A stretch of DNA of 64,000 nt from Sinotaia quadrata (GCA_028829895.1 CM054181.1:48004759-48068758); one strand, 5' to 3'. Shown: positions 50,259-63,885, numbered from the stretch's first letter. Notes: a model not told the origin generated them from the letters alone. Translations and numbers: made by a program.

Positions 50259-53200
50259 TCAAGCACGACTCATGTAATCTGCGCCAACATTCAAAGAACC
50301 TTTGATGTAATGAATATTTGCGTCATACTGTGTCAGAAACAAAGACCAACGCATTAAACGGCTGTTCGTAAATTGCGCCTGTCCGAGAAAGGCTAACGGC
50401 TGGTGATCGCACTCAATGACAAAGGTTTTTCCGTACAAATAGTTTTCGAACTTTTTTATGGCCCAAACTATTGCAAGACATTCCTTTTCACTGGTGGAAT
50501 ATTTCTGTTCAGTAGTTGTGAGTTTACGGCTTGCGTATGCAACTGGGTGTTTGGTGTCATTGTGTTCTTGTAATAACACTGCTCCTAATCCTGTGTTGCT
50601 AGCATCAGTCCTTAACAAGAATGGTTTTGTCAAATCTGGCAGTTTAACAACTAAATCTGAAGTCAGTCTAGATTTCAGTGTGTCAAAAGCGTTTTGGCAT
50701 GCATCAGTCCACACTACTTTTGTAGGCATATTCTTACGTGTCAAGTCAGTCAGAGGACATGCAATGGCACTAAAATCTGGTACGAATTTTCTGTAGTAGT
50801 TAGCAAGACCAAGAAAACTTCTAACTTGTGTTTTTGTTAGCGGTTGTGAAGTGTCCTTAAGTTGTGCTATCTTAGCTTCACTTGGCGACATAGTTCCATG
50901 ACTCAACTTGTGTCCCAAGAAGTCTAAGGAGAATTGTGCTATTTCACACTTCGTAGGGCGGGCAGTGAGGTTGGCTTGCTTTAATCTGGCTAGCACGTCT
51001 CGTAAGAGTGTCAAGTGCTCCTCCCATGTCTGGGTGCCTAGAATTAAATCATCCATGAAGTTCTCAACTCCACGTCCGTACAGTGGTTCTAACAATGACC
51101 GCATCATTTTAGAAAAAATGCTTGGAGCGTTTGAAACTCCGAAAGGCATAACTTTCCATGTGTAGTTTCCTACTGGTGTAGTGAAAGCTAGTATGTGTCG
51201 ATCAGTGTCCTTGACCTTGATTTGCCAAAAACCGCGTGACAAATCTATTTTGGTATAGTAATGAGCGTTAGCTAGCTTAGTGAAGATGAGATCCGGATCA
51301 GGAAGAGGTTCGGCGCAAAACTCTGTCACTTGATTGAGTTTGCGGTAGTCTACGCAAAAACGGAACGAGTTATCACGTTTTTTAATCAACACGATGGGTG
51401 ATCCGTAGGCACTGTCAGTCTTCTCTATGACCCCTAGATCTAGCATAGTCTTAATCTCACGTCTAACGTCATCTATCTTAGCGTGTGGCAACGGATACGG
51501 CTTCAAACGTATCGGTTTGTTGTCAGTCAGCTTCAGTGAAAATTCTATTAAGTCTGTCAACCCTGGTTTGTCTGTCAGAGTAGATGAGAACTCATTAAGC
51601 AATTCATTCACTTCTTTTTTCTGTCTTTCTGTCAAGGCTTCATTTACCCTAACGTCTTTGACAGTTTCGTCCGTCTGTAGAGGACAGTTTGGTAAAGTAC
51701 CAGTGACGCAATCAGTATCCCCCTCGTCTTCTGTAACTATCGTCGCTACGACAAAATCAGCTTGAGTGGTTTGATCCTCACGGCTTATGTACTTTTTGAG
51801 TAGGTTAACATGAAAGATTTTCTCTCTCTTTCCTGTCTGCACCTTATAGTTCAGTCCCCCTAGCTTGGCGGTAACTACAAAGGGCCCCTTCCATTTCATC
51901 TGAAGTTTGTTATGTGCTTCAGGAAGCAACAGTAACACTTTGTCATTAACTTCAAATTCTCTAGGTTTGGTGTGCTTATTGTAATATTCTGCCTGTCTAG
52001 ACTGAGCTATCGTCAAGTTTTCCCGTGCTATCTTGCCTATAGTTTCAAGACGGTTTCTTAAGTCAGTGACGTATGTATAAGTTGTCTTAACTTCGTCATC
52101 TGTCTTTTCATCAGTCCAAAGTGCCTTCAAAATCATCATCGGTCCGCGTACAGTACGTCCGTAAAGTAGCTCAAATGGTGAAAACCCGGTGGAAGATTGT
52201 GGCACCTCCCTATATGCAAATAGTAGGGCAGGGATGTATCTGTCCCAGTCTTTCGGTTTATCAGTGGCGAGCTTTTTAAGTGCTGTTTTTAATGTCCCAT
52301 TGTATTTTTCAATCAGACCATTTGCCTGGGGGTGGTATGGTGTGCAAGTAAGATGTTTGATGGAAAGTAAACGATTTACTTCCTTCATTACGTTGCCTAT
52401 GAATTGACTCCCCTGATCCGTCAAAATTTCAGTAGGAATTCCAACACGACTCCAAAGACCGAAAAGGGCTTCGGCGACAGTTTCAGTATCAATATTTTTC
52501 AATGGTACTGCGTCGGCGAATCTTGTTGCGTAATCAATAGTGGTCAGCACGTATCGATTACCTCTCGTTGATGTGGGTATTATAGGCCCAATCAAATCCA
52601 ATGCTACGCGCTTGTAGGGTTCACTGATCAGTTCAGGCTCTCCTAACGGTGCGGGTCTGATTGAATTTTTAGACTGTGTTCTCTGGCATGTGTCGCAACT
52701 TAACACGAATCTACGGATATCGGCAGTGATGTCCGGCCAATAAAACTCACTTGTAATACGACTAGTTGTTTTTTGTACACCCATGTGTGCACCAAAAAGA
52801 CTCTCATGACCTAATCGTAATACGTCATTTCGTTTGGTTTGTGGAACGACTAATTGTTTCCGAAATTCGTCTCCCACTTTCGAATAGCGGTACAATAAAC
52901 CCTTTTTCAGAATAATGCACGCTTTCTTATTCGAATCGTCAGTGTTGACGTCACTAACAAGTACAGCTTGTCTGCGTAACTTGTCTAGTGTTTCGTCCTC
53001 AGCTTGTAATATTTTAATCTCGCTAACTGTTGCTTTATCTACGGCTGGTGCGGCAGACATCGGTGCAGTTACAGATTTGTCTTTACTACTCGCTGCTCTG
53101 GTTACAGCGTTAACCAGTGGTGGTTCAGTTGAAGTTTGTTTTTTGCACGGCAAAACATACTTGCAACCAAGGATCACGTCATGCGGTGAGTTTTCCATAA

Positions 53201-54587
53201 CTGCCGCTTTGACTGTTCCTTCTACAAAGTCTGAAACAATCGAGACTTCAGCTACTGGTAAAATGTCTTGTTCGCCGTTTGCAAAGGTGACAGAGATTGT
53301 CTCCCCTGTGTAGTCGGTACGGTTAACTAATGATGCATTTACAATAGCGTCTAGCTCACACCCTGTATCAAGCAAAGCGATTGTATCGTGACCGTTTGCC
53401 TGTACTGGTGTTCGATTCGACTTTTCTGTTTTAGGTGTATGACTTTCTACTGCGTAAACTTTAGCTGTTTTCTTTTCAGGACATGTTCGTGAAAAATGGC
53501 CACTATCACCACAAGTGTAACATGCAAGATTCTTTTTATCTTTCTGTTTGTCGGACTTGTTTTTAGTGTCGGGTTTAGATGTTTTATCATCACGCTCACT
53601 AGGTGCCTTCCCGTCATTTTTCTTATCCTTTCGAGTCTGCGGTTCGTTCGGTCGAGACTTGCTGTTCGCGTGTGCGTTCGAGAATTGAGAATGTGCGTCA
53701 TCAAAGCGATCGGCGGCGTTGCCTATCTCCTCTAGCGTAGATTTTTCCCTTATTGCTAAGTGAATCAGTAGATCTGATCTGTACGACCCGAGAATGTGGT
53801 CTTTTATCATTTCATCCCTAAGACCTGCGTACGTCTGTGGAGTTTCGGCTAGATCTATCCATCTTTGGAACAAGTCAGTTACACGTCGTATGTACTGTGC
53901 GTGCGTCTCTGAACTGGCTTTAGTGGCCTGTTTAAACTTACGTCGGTATGTGTCGGCTGTGAGTTTGTAACGTTTCAATAATGCGGCCTTGACTGTGTCG
54001 TAATTATCTGACTCAGAATCGCTAAGCTTATTGAACTCGTTTTTCGCACTGCCCTGCAATAATCCCGATAAATTTATCGCCCAATGTTCCGCTGGAATGC
54101 TTGTTGCTCTGGCTAACTTTTCAAACGTTTTTAAATACGCGTCTATTTGATCTTTGTTCTCATCAAATGGGACCATATTTATCTTTGGAATGATATTTTC
54201 AATTCTACTGTGATTATTTCCATCGCTAGAACGCGAATCACCACTGCTTCTGCGGTCACGGTTTGGATTGGTAACTTCTAGTTTCTTTACTTCCCATTCT
54301 AACCGTTTTATTTCCGCGTCTGCCGCGATGCGTTTGGCTTCTGTATCCGCTGCGATGCGTTTAGCTTCAATGTCGGCTAATCTTTCAGCTTCTAACCTTT
54401 TAGCTTCTGTTTCGGCTAGTTTTTCAGCTTCTAACTTCTTCAACTCGCGATTAGCTATACGTTCTTCTCTTTCCGCTTTCTCCACCTCCTCTAGCTTAGT
54501 TCTAACGTAGCTAGTCAGTTCGTCACCCTGATATCCTATCATGATACCGGTTTCTTTCAGGTTTTCGATAACCTGTTTGCGATCCAT
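50259..54587 (-). CDS. Gag-Pol polyprotein, order Gag-PR-IN-RT-RNaseH (copy 2)
   Basis: A single intact 1442-aa frame, the same domains in the same order as copy 1. Positions after the coiled coil are shifted by -24: CCHC knuckle 356-369, protease DTG 407-409, integrase HHCC 594/601/631/634 and DDE 664/724/760, RT FMDD 1177-1180, RNase H first D 1328. The coiled coil is shorter by 15 residues after about residue 32 and by 9 residues (one IAADAEAKR-like unit) further on. Gag carries additional scattered substitutions, while from the zinc knuckle to the end I see no amino-acid change. The pol base changes I noticed are synonymous. Catalytic residues are all retained. The start was chosen because it matches copy 1 and has a good ATG context. 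Confidence 0.97.
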   Translation of the reverse strand: MDRKQVIENLKETGIMIGYQGDELTSYVRTKLEEVEKAEREERIANRELKKLEAEKLAETEAKRLEAERLADIEAKRIAADTEAKRIAADAEIKRLEWEVKKLEVTNPNRDRRSSGDSRSSDGNNHSRIENIIPKINMVPFDENKDQIDAYLKTFEKLARATSIPAEHWAINLSGLLQGSAKNEFNKLSDSESDNYDTVKAALLKRYKLTADTYRRKFKQATKASSETHAQYIRRVTDLFQRWIDLAETPQTYAGLRDEMIKDHILGSYRSDLLIHLAIREKSTLEEIGNAADRFDDAHSQFSNAHANSKSRPNEPQTRKDKKNDGKAPSERDDKTSKPDTKNKSDKQKDKKNLACYTCGDSGHFSRTCPEKKTAKVYAVESHTPKTEKSNRTPVQANGHDTIALLDTGCELDAIVNASLVNRTDYTGETISVTFANGEQDILPVAEVSIVSDFVEGTVKAAVMENSPHDVILGCKYVLPCKKQTSTEPPLVNAVTRAASSKDKSVTAPMSAAPAVDKATVSEIKILQAEDETLDKLRRQAVLVSDVNTDDSNKKACIILKKGLLYRYSKVGDEFRKQLVVPQTKRNDVLRLGHESLFGAHMGVQKTTSRITSEFYWPDITADIRRFVLSCDTCQRTQSKNSIRPAPLGEPELISEPYKRVALDLIGPIIPTSTRGNRYVLTTIDYATRFADAVPLKNIDTETVAEALFGLWSRVGIPTEILTDQGSQFIGNVMKEVNRLLSIKHLTCTPYHPQANGLIEKYNGTLKTALKKLATDKPKDWDRYIPALLFAYREVPQSSTGFSPFELLYGRTVRGPMMILKALWTDEKTDDEVKTTYTYVTDLRNRLETIGKIARENLTIAQSRQAEYYNKHTKPREFEVNDKVLLLLPEAHNKLQMKWKGPFVVTAKLGGLNYKVQTGKREKIFHVNLLKKYISREDQTTQADFVVATIVTEDEGDTDCVTGTLPNCPLQTDETVKDVRVNEALTERQKKEVNELLNEFSSTLTDKPGLTDLIEFSLKLTDNKPIRLKPYPLPHAKIDDVRREIKTMLDLGVIEKTDSAYGSPIVLIKKRDNSFRFCVDYRKLNQVTEFCAEPLPDPDLIFTKLANAHYYTKIDLSRGFWQIKVKDTDRHILAFTTPVGNYTWKVMPFGVSNAPSIFSKMMRSLLEPLYGRGVENFMDDLILGTQTWEEHLTLLRDVLARLKQANLTARPTKCEIAQFSLDFLGHKLSHGTMSPSEAKIAQLKDTSQPLTKTQVRSFLGLANYYRKFVPDFSAIACPLTDLTRKNMPTKVVWTDACQNAFDTLKSRLTSDLVVKLPDLTKPFLLRTDASNTGLGAVLLQEHNDTKHPVAYASRKLTTTEQKYSTSEKECLAIVWAIKKFENYLYGKTFVIECDHQPLAFLGQAQFTNSRLMRWSLFLTQYDANIHYIKGSLNVGADYMSRA

Positions 54588-55186
54588 TTTACTGTCTTAG
54601 CGCGCTGGCTACAATAAGAATGTATCTCGTGAATTGTGTGTTTTTAACCGTCGGCGATAACTCCGCTTATCCCGAAAATAACTTTTAGGCTACAACCTTA
54701 CAAAAATTATTTAATTTACTCAGAACACCTTCCGAAATAAATTGCGCGTTAACTCTTACACGTTTCACCTGCTTGTCACAGTGTCCGCTGTTCCAAGACT
54801 TTCGTAATGTCACGGCTCCTACCATACAACATTACACATTATATCTAGCACCCTAAATATAATAGTCCGAAGTCTGTTACTACCGATAACTCTCCTAGCT
54901 GGCGGTATAACCTTCGACTCCTCACAATGAAGTACTCAGTAACACAATACTAAATAAATCATTCAATAGCTAACATGACATATTTAACTACGCTTAAATA
55001 TATCAACATTAACTAACATGCACGCTACTCTGCAAAAGAATACATGCACATGTCACAACAAAAGCAAAGAAAATCAGTGATACAAAAATCAAAAGAACAA
55101 TTGGCAATTCTGTTCGTTCGTTCGTTTCTAGGTTATGATGCGCCCTATGTATAAAAATGTTACAATTTACAATTTAATACATATCA
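54588..55186 (-). other. Untranslated leader of copy 2
   Basis: About 600 bp between the primer-binding site and the gag start, colinear with 27334-27932. It differs from copy 1 by a few substitutions and a one-base change in an A run just upstream of gag. Confidence 0.7.
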
Positions 55187-55204
55187 ATCCCGGACGAGCC
55201 CCCA
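55187..55204 (-). other. tRNA-Pro primer-binding site, copy 2
   Basis: On the minus strand this reads TGGGGGCTCGTCCGGGAT, 2 nt after the 5' LTR. It is the 18-nt complement of the 3' end of animal tRNA-Pro, the same primer site used by murine leukaemia-type retroviruses. Minus-strand DNA synthesis would start here. Confidence 0.9.
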
Positions 55205-55206
55205 CT

Positions 55207-56753
55207 TGTTACGTTTCCAGTATTTATTTAAAGACCCTGCTTAGAATAATTAAAAGACTTTAAATATAATTAATTCTTCCTCTCATATTCTACGCAGACT
55301 GGTTGCTCAATTTATTATCTGACTAATTAAAAGTGCGTCTTGTAGTTCAGACGACAAATTTACAGACTAATAAACTGCGAACTTTTAGCTAGATTTGAAA
55401 ACAGTTAAGTCCCTCTAAATTAATATGCACTCGTCATCAATCTTTCTGCTCATCCGCCCCCATTCAAATCTAAGAATTAATCTAATTGGTCTATTGTGCA
55501 TAGAAATCAACTACTAAGAGGTATTAACAAAAAAAATAAGATTTAATAAAGTTTAACAAATTAACAATAAATCGAATGCAACGCGAATAGTCTTCACTCT
55601 GTCTTTACGCGCCTATGCCTGATTTTTGTCAATCTAAATTGCCAGAAAAGTGTTCCTTTGAGATCTGTACACTTGATCTTGCACTTAGCTCTATTCTTGT
55701 ATCCTTGGTCTCAACACTCAGTCATGCTGATTCGTTCCCTCAGTCCCCCTTTAACGACACACGTGGTGCATAAGGAATGATGTCCCTTTGTTAGTGTCTA
55801 GGAACTGGAATTTTTGCAGCATGGCCCTCAGAGTGGATTTCGACACGCTTACACCAATAAGCTAATGCAGGTGAGGCATGGTGAAACATGAACCATGAGC
55901 CGACCTGTGGATGCAACGTGTTTGGATATAATTCTCAACCTAACAGGTCCTACCTAGGCATGGCTCAATTAAATGCGCTGAACAAAGAGTTTCGACCTCG
56001 CGTCGCTTACAATTAGATTTTAGAAAAAATATAATCGTCTCACATGTGTTCCATTTAACAGTCATGACGTATGAAGCAATAAAATAGATACAACGTTAAA
56101 TTAATGTTCATACAAGAGGTAATTCAAACCGACAGAGCGCTTCACAATTTACAATTAAAATTACACGCAATAATTGAATTACATGAAGAATTCATATCGA
56201 GCGCAGCATTCTGGCTCTTAGTGAATTAAAACAATATAAATTAAAGTACAGAAATGGAAAAATGGTTACAATAAATTTATATTCCGTAACATATAGGTTT
56301 TCAGCTATTTCTCTGAACCATGCTCAAGTGTATATGGAAATCATATAATACATAGCACAAATACATACTTAAACAATACATAGGCAAATACTATTAAATA
56401 AAATGATACCTTTGAGAGAAGTCGAAGGGTACCTTGATTCTCTATGGCGCCGGCTGCCTCTCACGACCCGAGTAAGCTGATGGAATTAGCTAAAATGTGC
56501 TCGAAGTGAGGGAGCGGAAGCGTGTGGGTACATATATAGAAAGGTATATTGCGTATCACGTGACTGTTCGCAAAGCATGTGGTTGGTTCGAGAACTGGAC
56601 AATGGTCCTAAAGTTACATAACATCTTGACCTGTTCTAGAAGCACCTAGAAAAAGGAAGCTTTGAACAAAGGGCCAAGGGTTTCAAATATTCGAATTTGA
56701 AGTAAACAAGGCAAGTGGGTCACGAAGTCGGACAATTTTATCAGACTGTGACA
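55207..56753 (-). repeat. 5' LTR of copy 2
   Basis: 1547 bp, identical by eye to 48490-50036. It contains the same TATA-like box and E-box as the copy 1 LTRs. Its outer end abuts the resumed (GT)n microsatellite at 56754. Confidence 0.95.
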
Positions 56754-56764
56754 GTGTGTGTGTG
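56754..56764. repeat. (GT)n microsatellite, right half, after copy 2
   Basis: GTGTGTGTGCG continues the tract split by the insertion and leads into a GAGAGA/A-rich stretch. Confidence 0.85.
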
Positions 56765-58332
<1,568 letters not shown>

Positions 58333-58369
58333 ACAAACACACAAACACACACTAATCACGTAAGAAGTC

Positions 58370-58620
58370 AATCACCCTTATCACAACTAGTTAATAAACC
58401 TTATTATATGACTAGTCAATCGACCTTACCACACCACTAGTCAATCACCCCTATCACATTATTAGTCAGTCACCCTATTCACATGACTATTCAGTCACTC
58501 GTATCACACGATCAGTCAATTAACCTTTTCATACCACTAGCTAATCATCCTTATCACACCACTAGTCAATCAACTTTACTATACATCTAGTTAATCACCC
58601 TTGTCACATCACCAGACTAA
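58370..58620 (+). repeat. Degenerate tandem array, about 33-36-bp units, about 7 copies
   Basis: ACTAGTCAATCACCCTTATC followed by ACACC-type units with substitutions and small indels. Confidence 0.88.
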
Positions 58621-59602
58621 ACATATTTTTCTATGACTTTTGACTACAAATGATAGATTAGGGAAATGACAATAGCTATTTGAGTCGAGATGATCACTGG
58701 TTGTTTTCATGTTGTTAGAATATTTATGTTCAAACCTGATGATAAAATACAGTAGAAGAAGAGGTATTTATAAACATCCATGACTAAAGGTAATAATATC
58801 TCCTGAGCCGCTCAGCAATGACGTCAGAATAGTACACACGATGATGGGGCAAACGTCTCCAAGATATATAAAATCCAGATATTGGTTGCAACGCTGTGAA
58901 TGGTATTTGCCTGAAGCTCTAAGTCCTGAAAGATGGCAAAGGTGAGTTACTAGAATCAGACGAGTTGATGTTGATCCGTTATCGCCTTGTCATGAAAAAA
59001 AAAACCTGTTTGCAAATTCATCTGGAGACTCTGAAGGGTGGTGGTGGTGTGGGTTAGATTTACGGTAATGGTGAGAGTAACGACACGGATAATGATTAGG
59101 ATTAGGATTAGGATTAGAGTGAACGTTACAATAAGTGTGAGGAATAACATTAGGCTTAGGGTGAGAATGGGAGTTAAGATGAAGGTGGGGTATAAAGTTA
59201 GTAAGGAGCAGTACAAATTTAGTTTGCTGAAAGAACAACATCTGTAACATGGCTGCTTAGTTAGTTCGTTTAGGATGGTACAACCGGACTCTTCAACACG
59301 CCACCCCCACTCCCTGCACCGCCAATATCAAAGATGAACTCTCCTACAACTATGTCTTTGGTGGTATGATAAAATTCATTAAGAGGAGTAAATTGTTTGG
59401 TAATAAAGAATCAGTTTAATTTAACGACCAAATGGAAAACTACTACTGACTGACTGAACTGTTTGAGAGTTTTGAATTAGTTTCCTCCCTCCGTTACTGT
59501 CGAAAATGACAATAGACGCGAAAGTGAGGGAAGAGACGCGATGACAGCAGCCCTTGCGTCTCCAACAGGATGAGGCGATGACTTCATCTCAAAGCCATCA
59601 GG
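58621..59602. other. No gene seen; GATTAG-type patch at 59091-59118; TGACGTCA at 58819-58826
   Basis: A short GGATTA repeat lies in a GT-rich, A-poor segment (59030-59200) that opens frames of 69-86 aa on both strands; none is recognised. Confidence 0.5.
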
Positions 59603-59734
59603 GCTTGCATTGACACATTTTCTGATGACGTATAGAGAGGATCGGGACTTGCATTGACACATTTTCTGATGACGTATAGAGAGGATCAGGACTTGCATTG
59701 ACACATTTTCTGATGACGTATAGAGAGGCAGATG
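59603..59734 (+). repeat. 44-bp tandem repeat, 3 copies
   Basis: CTTGCATTGACACATTTTCT begins at 59604, 59648 and 59692, exactly 44 bp apart. Each copy contains TGATGACGTA. Confidence 0.95.
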
Positions 59735-61909
59735 CAATAAGGTAAAGGATGTCAATATTGTTATTCATAGTGAAGTTGCAGATTTCAGTTAGTCTTTCTG
59801 GTGTACCAGGCCAAGTGAGCATTACAGAATGCAATTCAAAAGTTTGGGTGGCTTTACAACACATGCAGACAGTACAAGATTCACATTTTATAAAGAAAGA
59901 AAGAAAATCAAGCACAGTCTTGGATTCGGGCTGTGCCAAGATGGTGGAAGGTTATGAAAGATAACAGAATTTCTTCTTTCTGTCACTTCCTGTTTGCACT
60001 GTGCTATCGAATTTTTTTATGACAAGCTGATTTTCTTTTCATGAAGCTCATGCATCTAACCAATCTCTTGTAGCATTCTGCTAATGGTAGAGCTAGATGA
60101 ATATCATTTAGGGCACATAACATGCCACAGTTGTAGCAATGTAACACACTAGCAAATGGCATATGCCTATGTAGAAGGAAGGAAACTGGCAGGCGGACGT
60201 TTGCAAATGTAGAGGTTGTAAGCAAAGTTGCTGTAGTCTCACTTAGGCGAATAGATTAGACTGCATTATATTTGACACGCCGAGGAAGTTCCATGTGTTA
60301 TTTATTTATTTTCACGGCCGTCTTAACTACAGTTTTAAACCTGATTGGCTCTATTCTGAGATCAAATGCAAGTTAACGTCTCTAATAAAATATTAACTGA
60401 TCCTACTACAAGTTTCACCTAACTATTGCCACATGTTTCCGGCCATTTTTGGACTGAAATGTTTGTGTGTGTGCTGGGGAATGGGGGTTGGGTGGGCTGT
60501 AGCACATCTGGTCATGTCTGACTTTGAAAAGAAAATGTTCAAGTGTTGGATCTGTAAGCTTTCTTGTCTTGATAATTGCTTAGGGGAAACAATTAAGATC
60601 GTTTGCTCATGTACCTATTTGCTGTCTAGTAGGTGTCTGTTTTCATTACAACACAAGCGAACATATAGTCGTGGATATCCATATTAAGAGAGGTCAAAGT
60701 CAGAGACCTCCTAATAAAGTGTTCGAATGTCTTAACCGAGAAAAAAAAGAAATGCTTGAATCCTATGGAATATGATTATTAAATCCCTCCCTCTCCCAAT
60801 ACCCAATAAAAGCCTAGAAATAGATGGGAGACAACTGTGTCTGCGCGTGAAGGCCAACAAAAGACGTAAGGCCTTCTCTTTGCCGTCCACTGAGCGCTAC
60901 TACCAAATTAATGAATGATTTCTTGGAAATCAATATTAAAATCAAAGAATTGAAGTCAGTCGTCTCTCCAAGGAAACCGATTTAAATATACGCCATTCGA
61001 CGGTCGTGAACATAGCCCGACAATCAAATTCATACAATAATCTCATCCAAGGCTTTTAGTGCGGACGGTATAAAGAAAAGATATTGAATGTCTCTGGCTC
61101 ACAACGTCATGCGAGTTGCAGGTCTAATTTTCGACGCCATGTTAGCTGCCCATCCTAGATTTTTATGTCTGGCCCTTTAAATGATGAGGATCTCCTGTCG
61201 TCTGCAAGACTAGACTAACCATGGTTTCTTCCTTCCTTCTAAAAACTTTTAAAGAGGCACATTCGTTCGAGGGGTGGAATGTATTTTATATAACTAACGA
61301 GCTTAAACATTGCATAATTTTGAGCATGCAACACACTTTTAAAAAAGTATATTAAATTTATTGATTTGTTTTGTAGGAAGAAGGTGGGAGTTGATGGCCA
61401 CCTTGTCGATTCAAGTGTTTTAGGGGCGGTAACTGTTGACGTGAAATAGAACTTCTGGGTAACGTCAGCTGAATCGTGGTGATTTGAGGAATATTAATTG
61501 TGGAATTATAGGGTTTAATTTGTTTACTTTGCCCGCTCCCAGGGCGGCATGCAGTGCTGCATGTTTATTGTGATCACGCCTTTACAGTGAAATAAGCCTC
61601 ACTGCCGAATATCATTGGATGATACCACTCGTCCTTAGGAAAGGTTAGTGGCGAGAATACAAGACCTTTCTGAATAATCATGGGAAGTTTGCGTTTTCCT
61701 CTTTGAACGAAATGTTTTTCGAGTCTAGGCTAAAATTCTGATTTCAGTCGATATCAGAGCCTTGTGGGGTGTATGAGAAAGTTAAGATTAAATTGATCGT
61801 AATATCTGAATAGGAAGTGTTCTCTCTTTTAACCGTGCCATTGTTAACACGTACAAAGAAAATACATAATAATTATAATTAATTCAAATAATATTACATT
61901 TATTTTATA
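59735..61909. other. No gene seen
   Basis: Frames of 71-113 aa at 59598-59964, 73 aa at 60004-60225 (minus) and 84 aa at 60433-60687 show no family I recognise. A moderately GC-richer block lies at 60960-61210. Confidence 0.5.
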
Positions 61910-62100
61910 AAGGGAGCGAAAGAGACAGAGAAAAAGAGAAAGAGAGACAGAGAGAAGGAGAGAGAAAGATAAAGAGAAAAAAGAGAGAAAGAGAGAGAGA
62001 GAAGGGGAAAGAAATATAAAGAGAAAAAAGAAAGAGAGAGAGAGGAGAAAGATAAAGTAGAAAAAGAGAGAGAAAAAGTAAAGTAAAGATAGTAAGTAAA
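61910..62100. repeat. A/G-rich low-complexity tract
   Basis: GAGAAAGAGAGACAGAG-type purine tract about 190 bp long. Confidence 0.9.
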
Positions 62101-63739
62101 CTATGATGCTAACCTAAATATTAATAAAAGAAGTGAAAGTGATTTCGAATAATTTAAATGAACCAATAACAACGAATCAAATTTTTGCATTATCATGAAT
62201 AAAGAAGTATATTTTTGAAAAGAGAACAAGCTTCTAATTCAAAATGAGTCAATAACTTTTAAAAATAGTTTGAAAATCAGTACAATAATATCAATAAGAA
62301 TTTTTCATTTTTTCGGTTATCGTTTTGTACGTTGCCATTTTGCTTTGTGAAATTTAAGGTGAATTAGGCAAAATTCACCTGGGAGCAGTTACTAGAGTCA
62401 ACGGGAACAAATACCAGACGACAGAAAAAGGCGAGAGACATAAAGGAGACAACCAATGTAATGCACTGGCAGGGGAACTAACAAGAGAGCCTCTCTCTGG
62501 CTTAACCGCTGACAGATTCATTCAGAGACAAGCCGACACAAATCTACGCAGAAGCAAGATAAGGGTTTCGGCGTCTGCTCCACTAACTCAAAACAAAACT
62601 GAAAGAATCCTCGTGCGCCATAAGCTCATGCAGAAGTGGGCAAAGGGAGGGCAACTCCAGTTTACTGACAAGATTGTGATCTATTTTACTTTATTTTGAA
62701 AAAAAGGAAGGGAAAAGTTTTGTGAGCATTTCCAATAAATGACGTAGTATACAGAACACGTATAGAAAACAGCAAATATTAGAGCAATGATAATACTCTC
62801 TCTTCTCCCCGCCATTGTAATATCTGTTAGTTTTCTGGTGAATACCAATCACTCTTAGGCAGCAATATTACGGAGACTACAGAGGCGTAGTGTATTTGTA
62901 GATGACTGAAAAGAATATGTAGTGATGCGTAAAAGTATAGTTTAAATTAAAATATATATTATGTTTATTTCATATTGCGGCTGCAATGTTTATCTTGTGT
63001 ATTAATCCTGAGCATTTTCCTGCATTTCATTCCGCATTTTCAGTCTTTGGGCAAAATATATTCGTACGTAGATTATGACTTTAAAATATTAATTTGTTTG
63101 TTTGTTTGGTGCTGTAGGCCCATATAGCCTAAACAAGTTAATAGTATTTAAGTAATGTCTGTCCATTGCGCTATGGGGTATTACGGAAATTGCGAAGTAG
63201 TAGACACAGAAGTAGCAATATCAAATAAAGATTCGCTCTAAATTTTTGTATTATCTACGACTAAATAAGTTTTGCATGCTGTGAAGCCGACAAATGTATG
63301 TAACCCGCTTAAACAGGAAAAGTTGTGTCTGCTCTGGACTCATTTCAACTGACACTACTTAAAGTCACCTTTCCTATGGATGTCTATCTAATCTAATTCA
63401 AATTTCAGTAATTACTTTTTAAAAAAAACACAGGCTATTTCAAATCAAGTCTATAATAAGAGTATAAATTTATAGGTTTCGAAAACAGACTTAGATATCT
63501 GAAAGTTAAGATTTCTTGTAATTTATACCAGTAATCTTGGGATGACACGAATGAGTGATAAATCCAAAAATAAAAATCACCGGCACGTGTATAGCTTGTA
63601 TGCAGTGAAGTGGAACTTCGCCTTCAGTCAGCAGTGATAGAGTTTCTTTCACGTACTTACACGTGGATATGAAATGGTACTTTTTTGTTAAACTGAAAAC
63701 AAACCTTTAAAATAGAGCTTGGAAGAAACCCTTAAGAAA
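62101..63739. other. No gene seen
   Basis: AT-rich noncoding-looking DNA, with a short (TTTG)n at about 63096-63108. Confidence 0.5.
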
Positions 63740-63885
63740 CGGACCCTTGAAAAGGTTCTTTAAGAATAGACTCTGGAATAAGCTTTTAAGTATAGACCCT
63801 GGAACAGGCCCTTTAAGTATAGACCCTGGAACAAGCTTTTTAAGTATAGAACCTGGAACAAACCATTTAAGTATTGGCCGTGGAA
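63740..63885 (+). repeat. About 31-bp tandem repeat, 4-5 copies
   Basis: TTTAAGTATAGACCCTGGAA followed by CAAGC or CAGGCCC, diverging at both ends. The 74-aa minus frame is an artefact of the repeat. Confidence 0.9.

Larger units (their letters stand above)
48490..56753 (-). mobile_element. Full-length Gmr1-type Ty3/Gypsy LTR retrotransposon, copy 2
   Basis: An 8.26-kb element on the minus strand, same family as copy 1. The flanking 5-mers are GTGTG at 48485-48489 and 56754-56758. Because the target is a (GT)n microsatellite the exact duplication is ambiguous by one repeat phase. The element has two LTRs that look identical, a perfect tRNA-Pro primer site, an intact Gag-Pol frame and a polypurine tract. 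It is shorter than copy 1 mainly through two in-frame deletions in the Gag coiled coil (24 aa together). It faces copy 1 as an inverted repeat across about 14.4 kb. Confidence 0.96.

Noticed and set aside
59091..59118. Interstitial telomere repeat
   Set aside because: The unit is GGATTA/TTAGGA, not TTAGGG, and only about four units are present.
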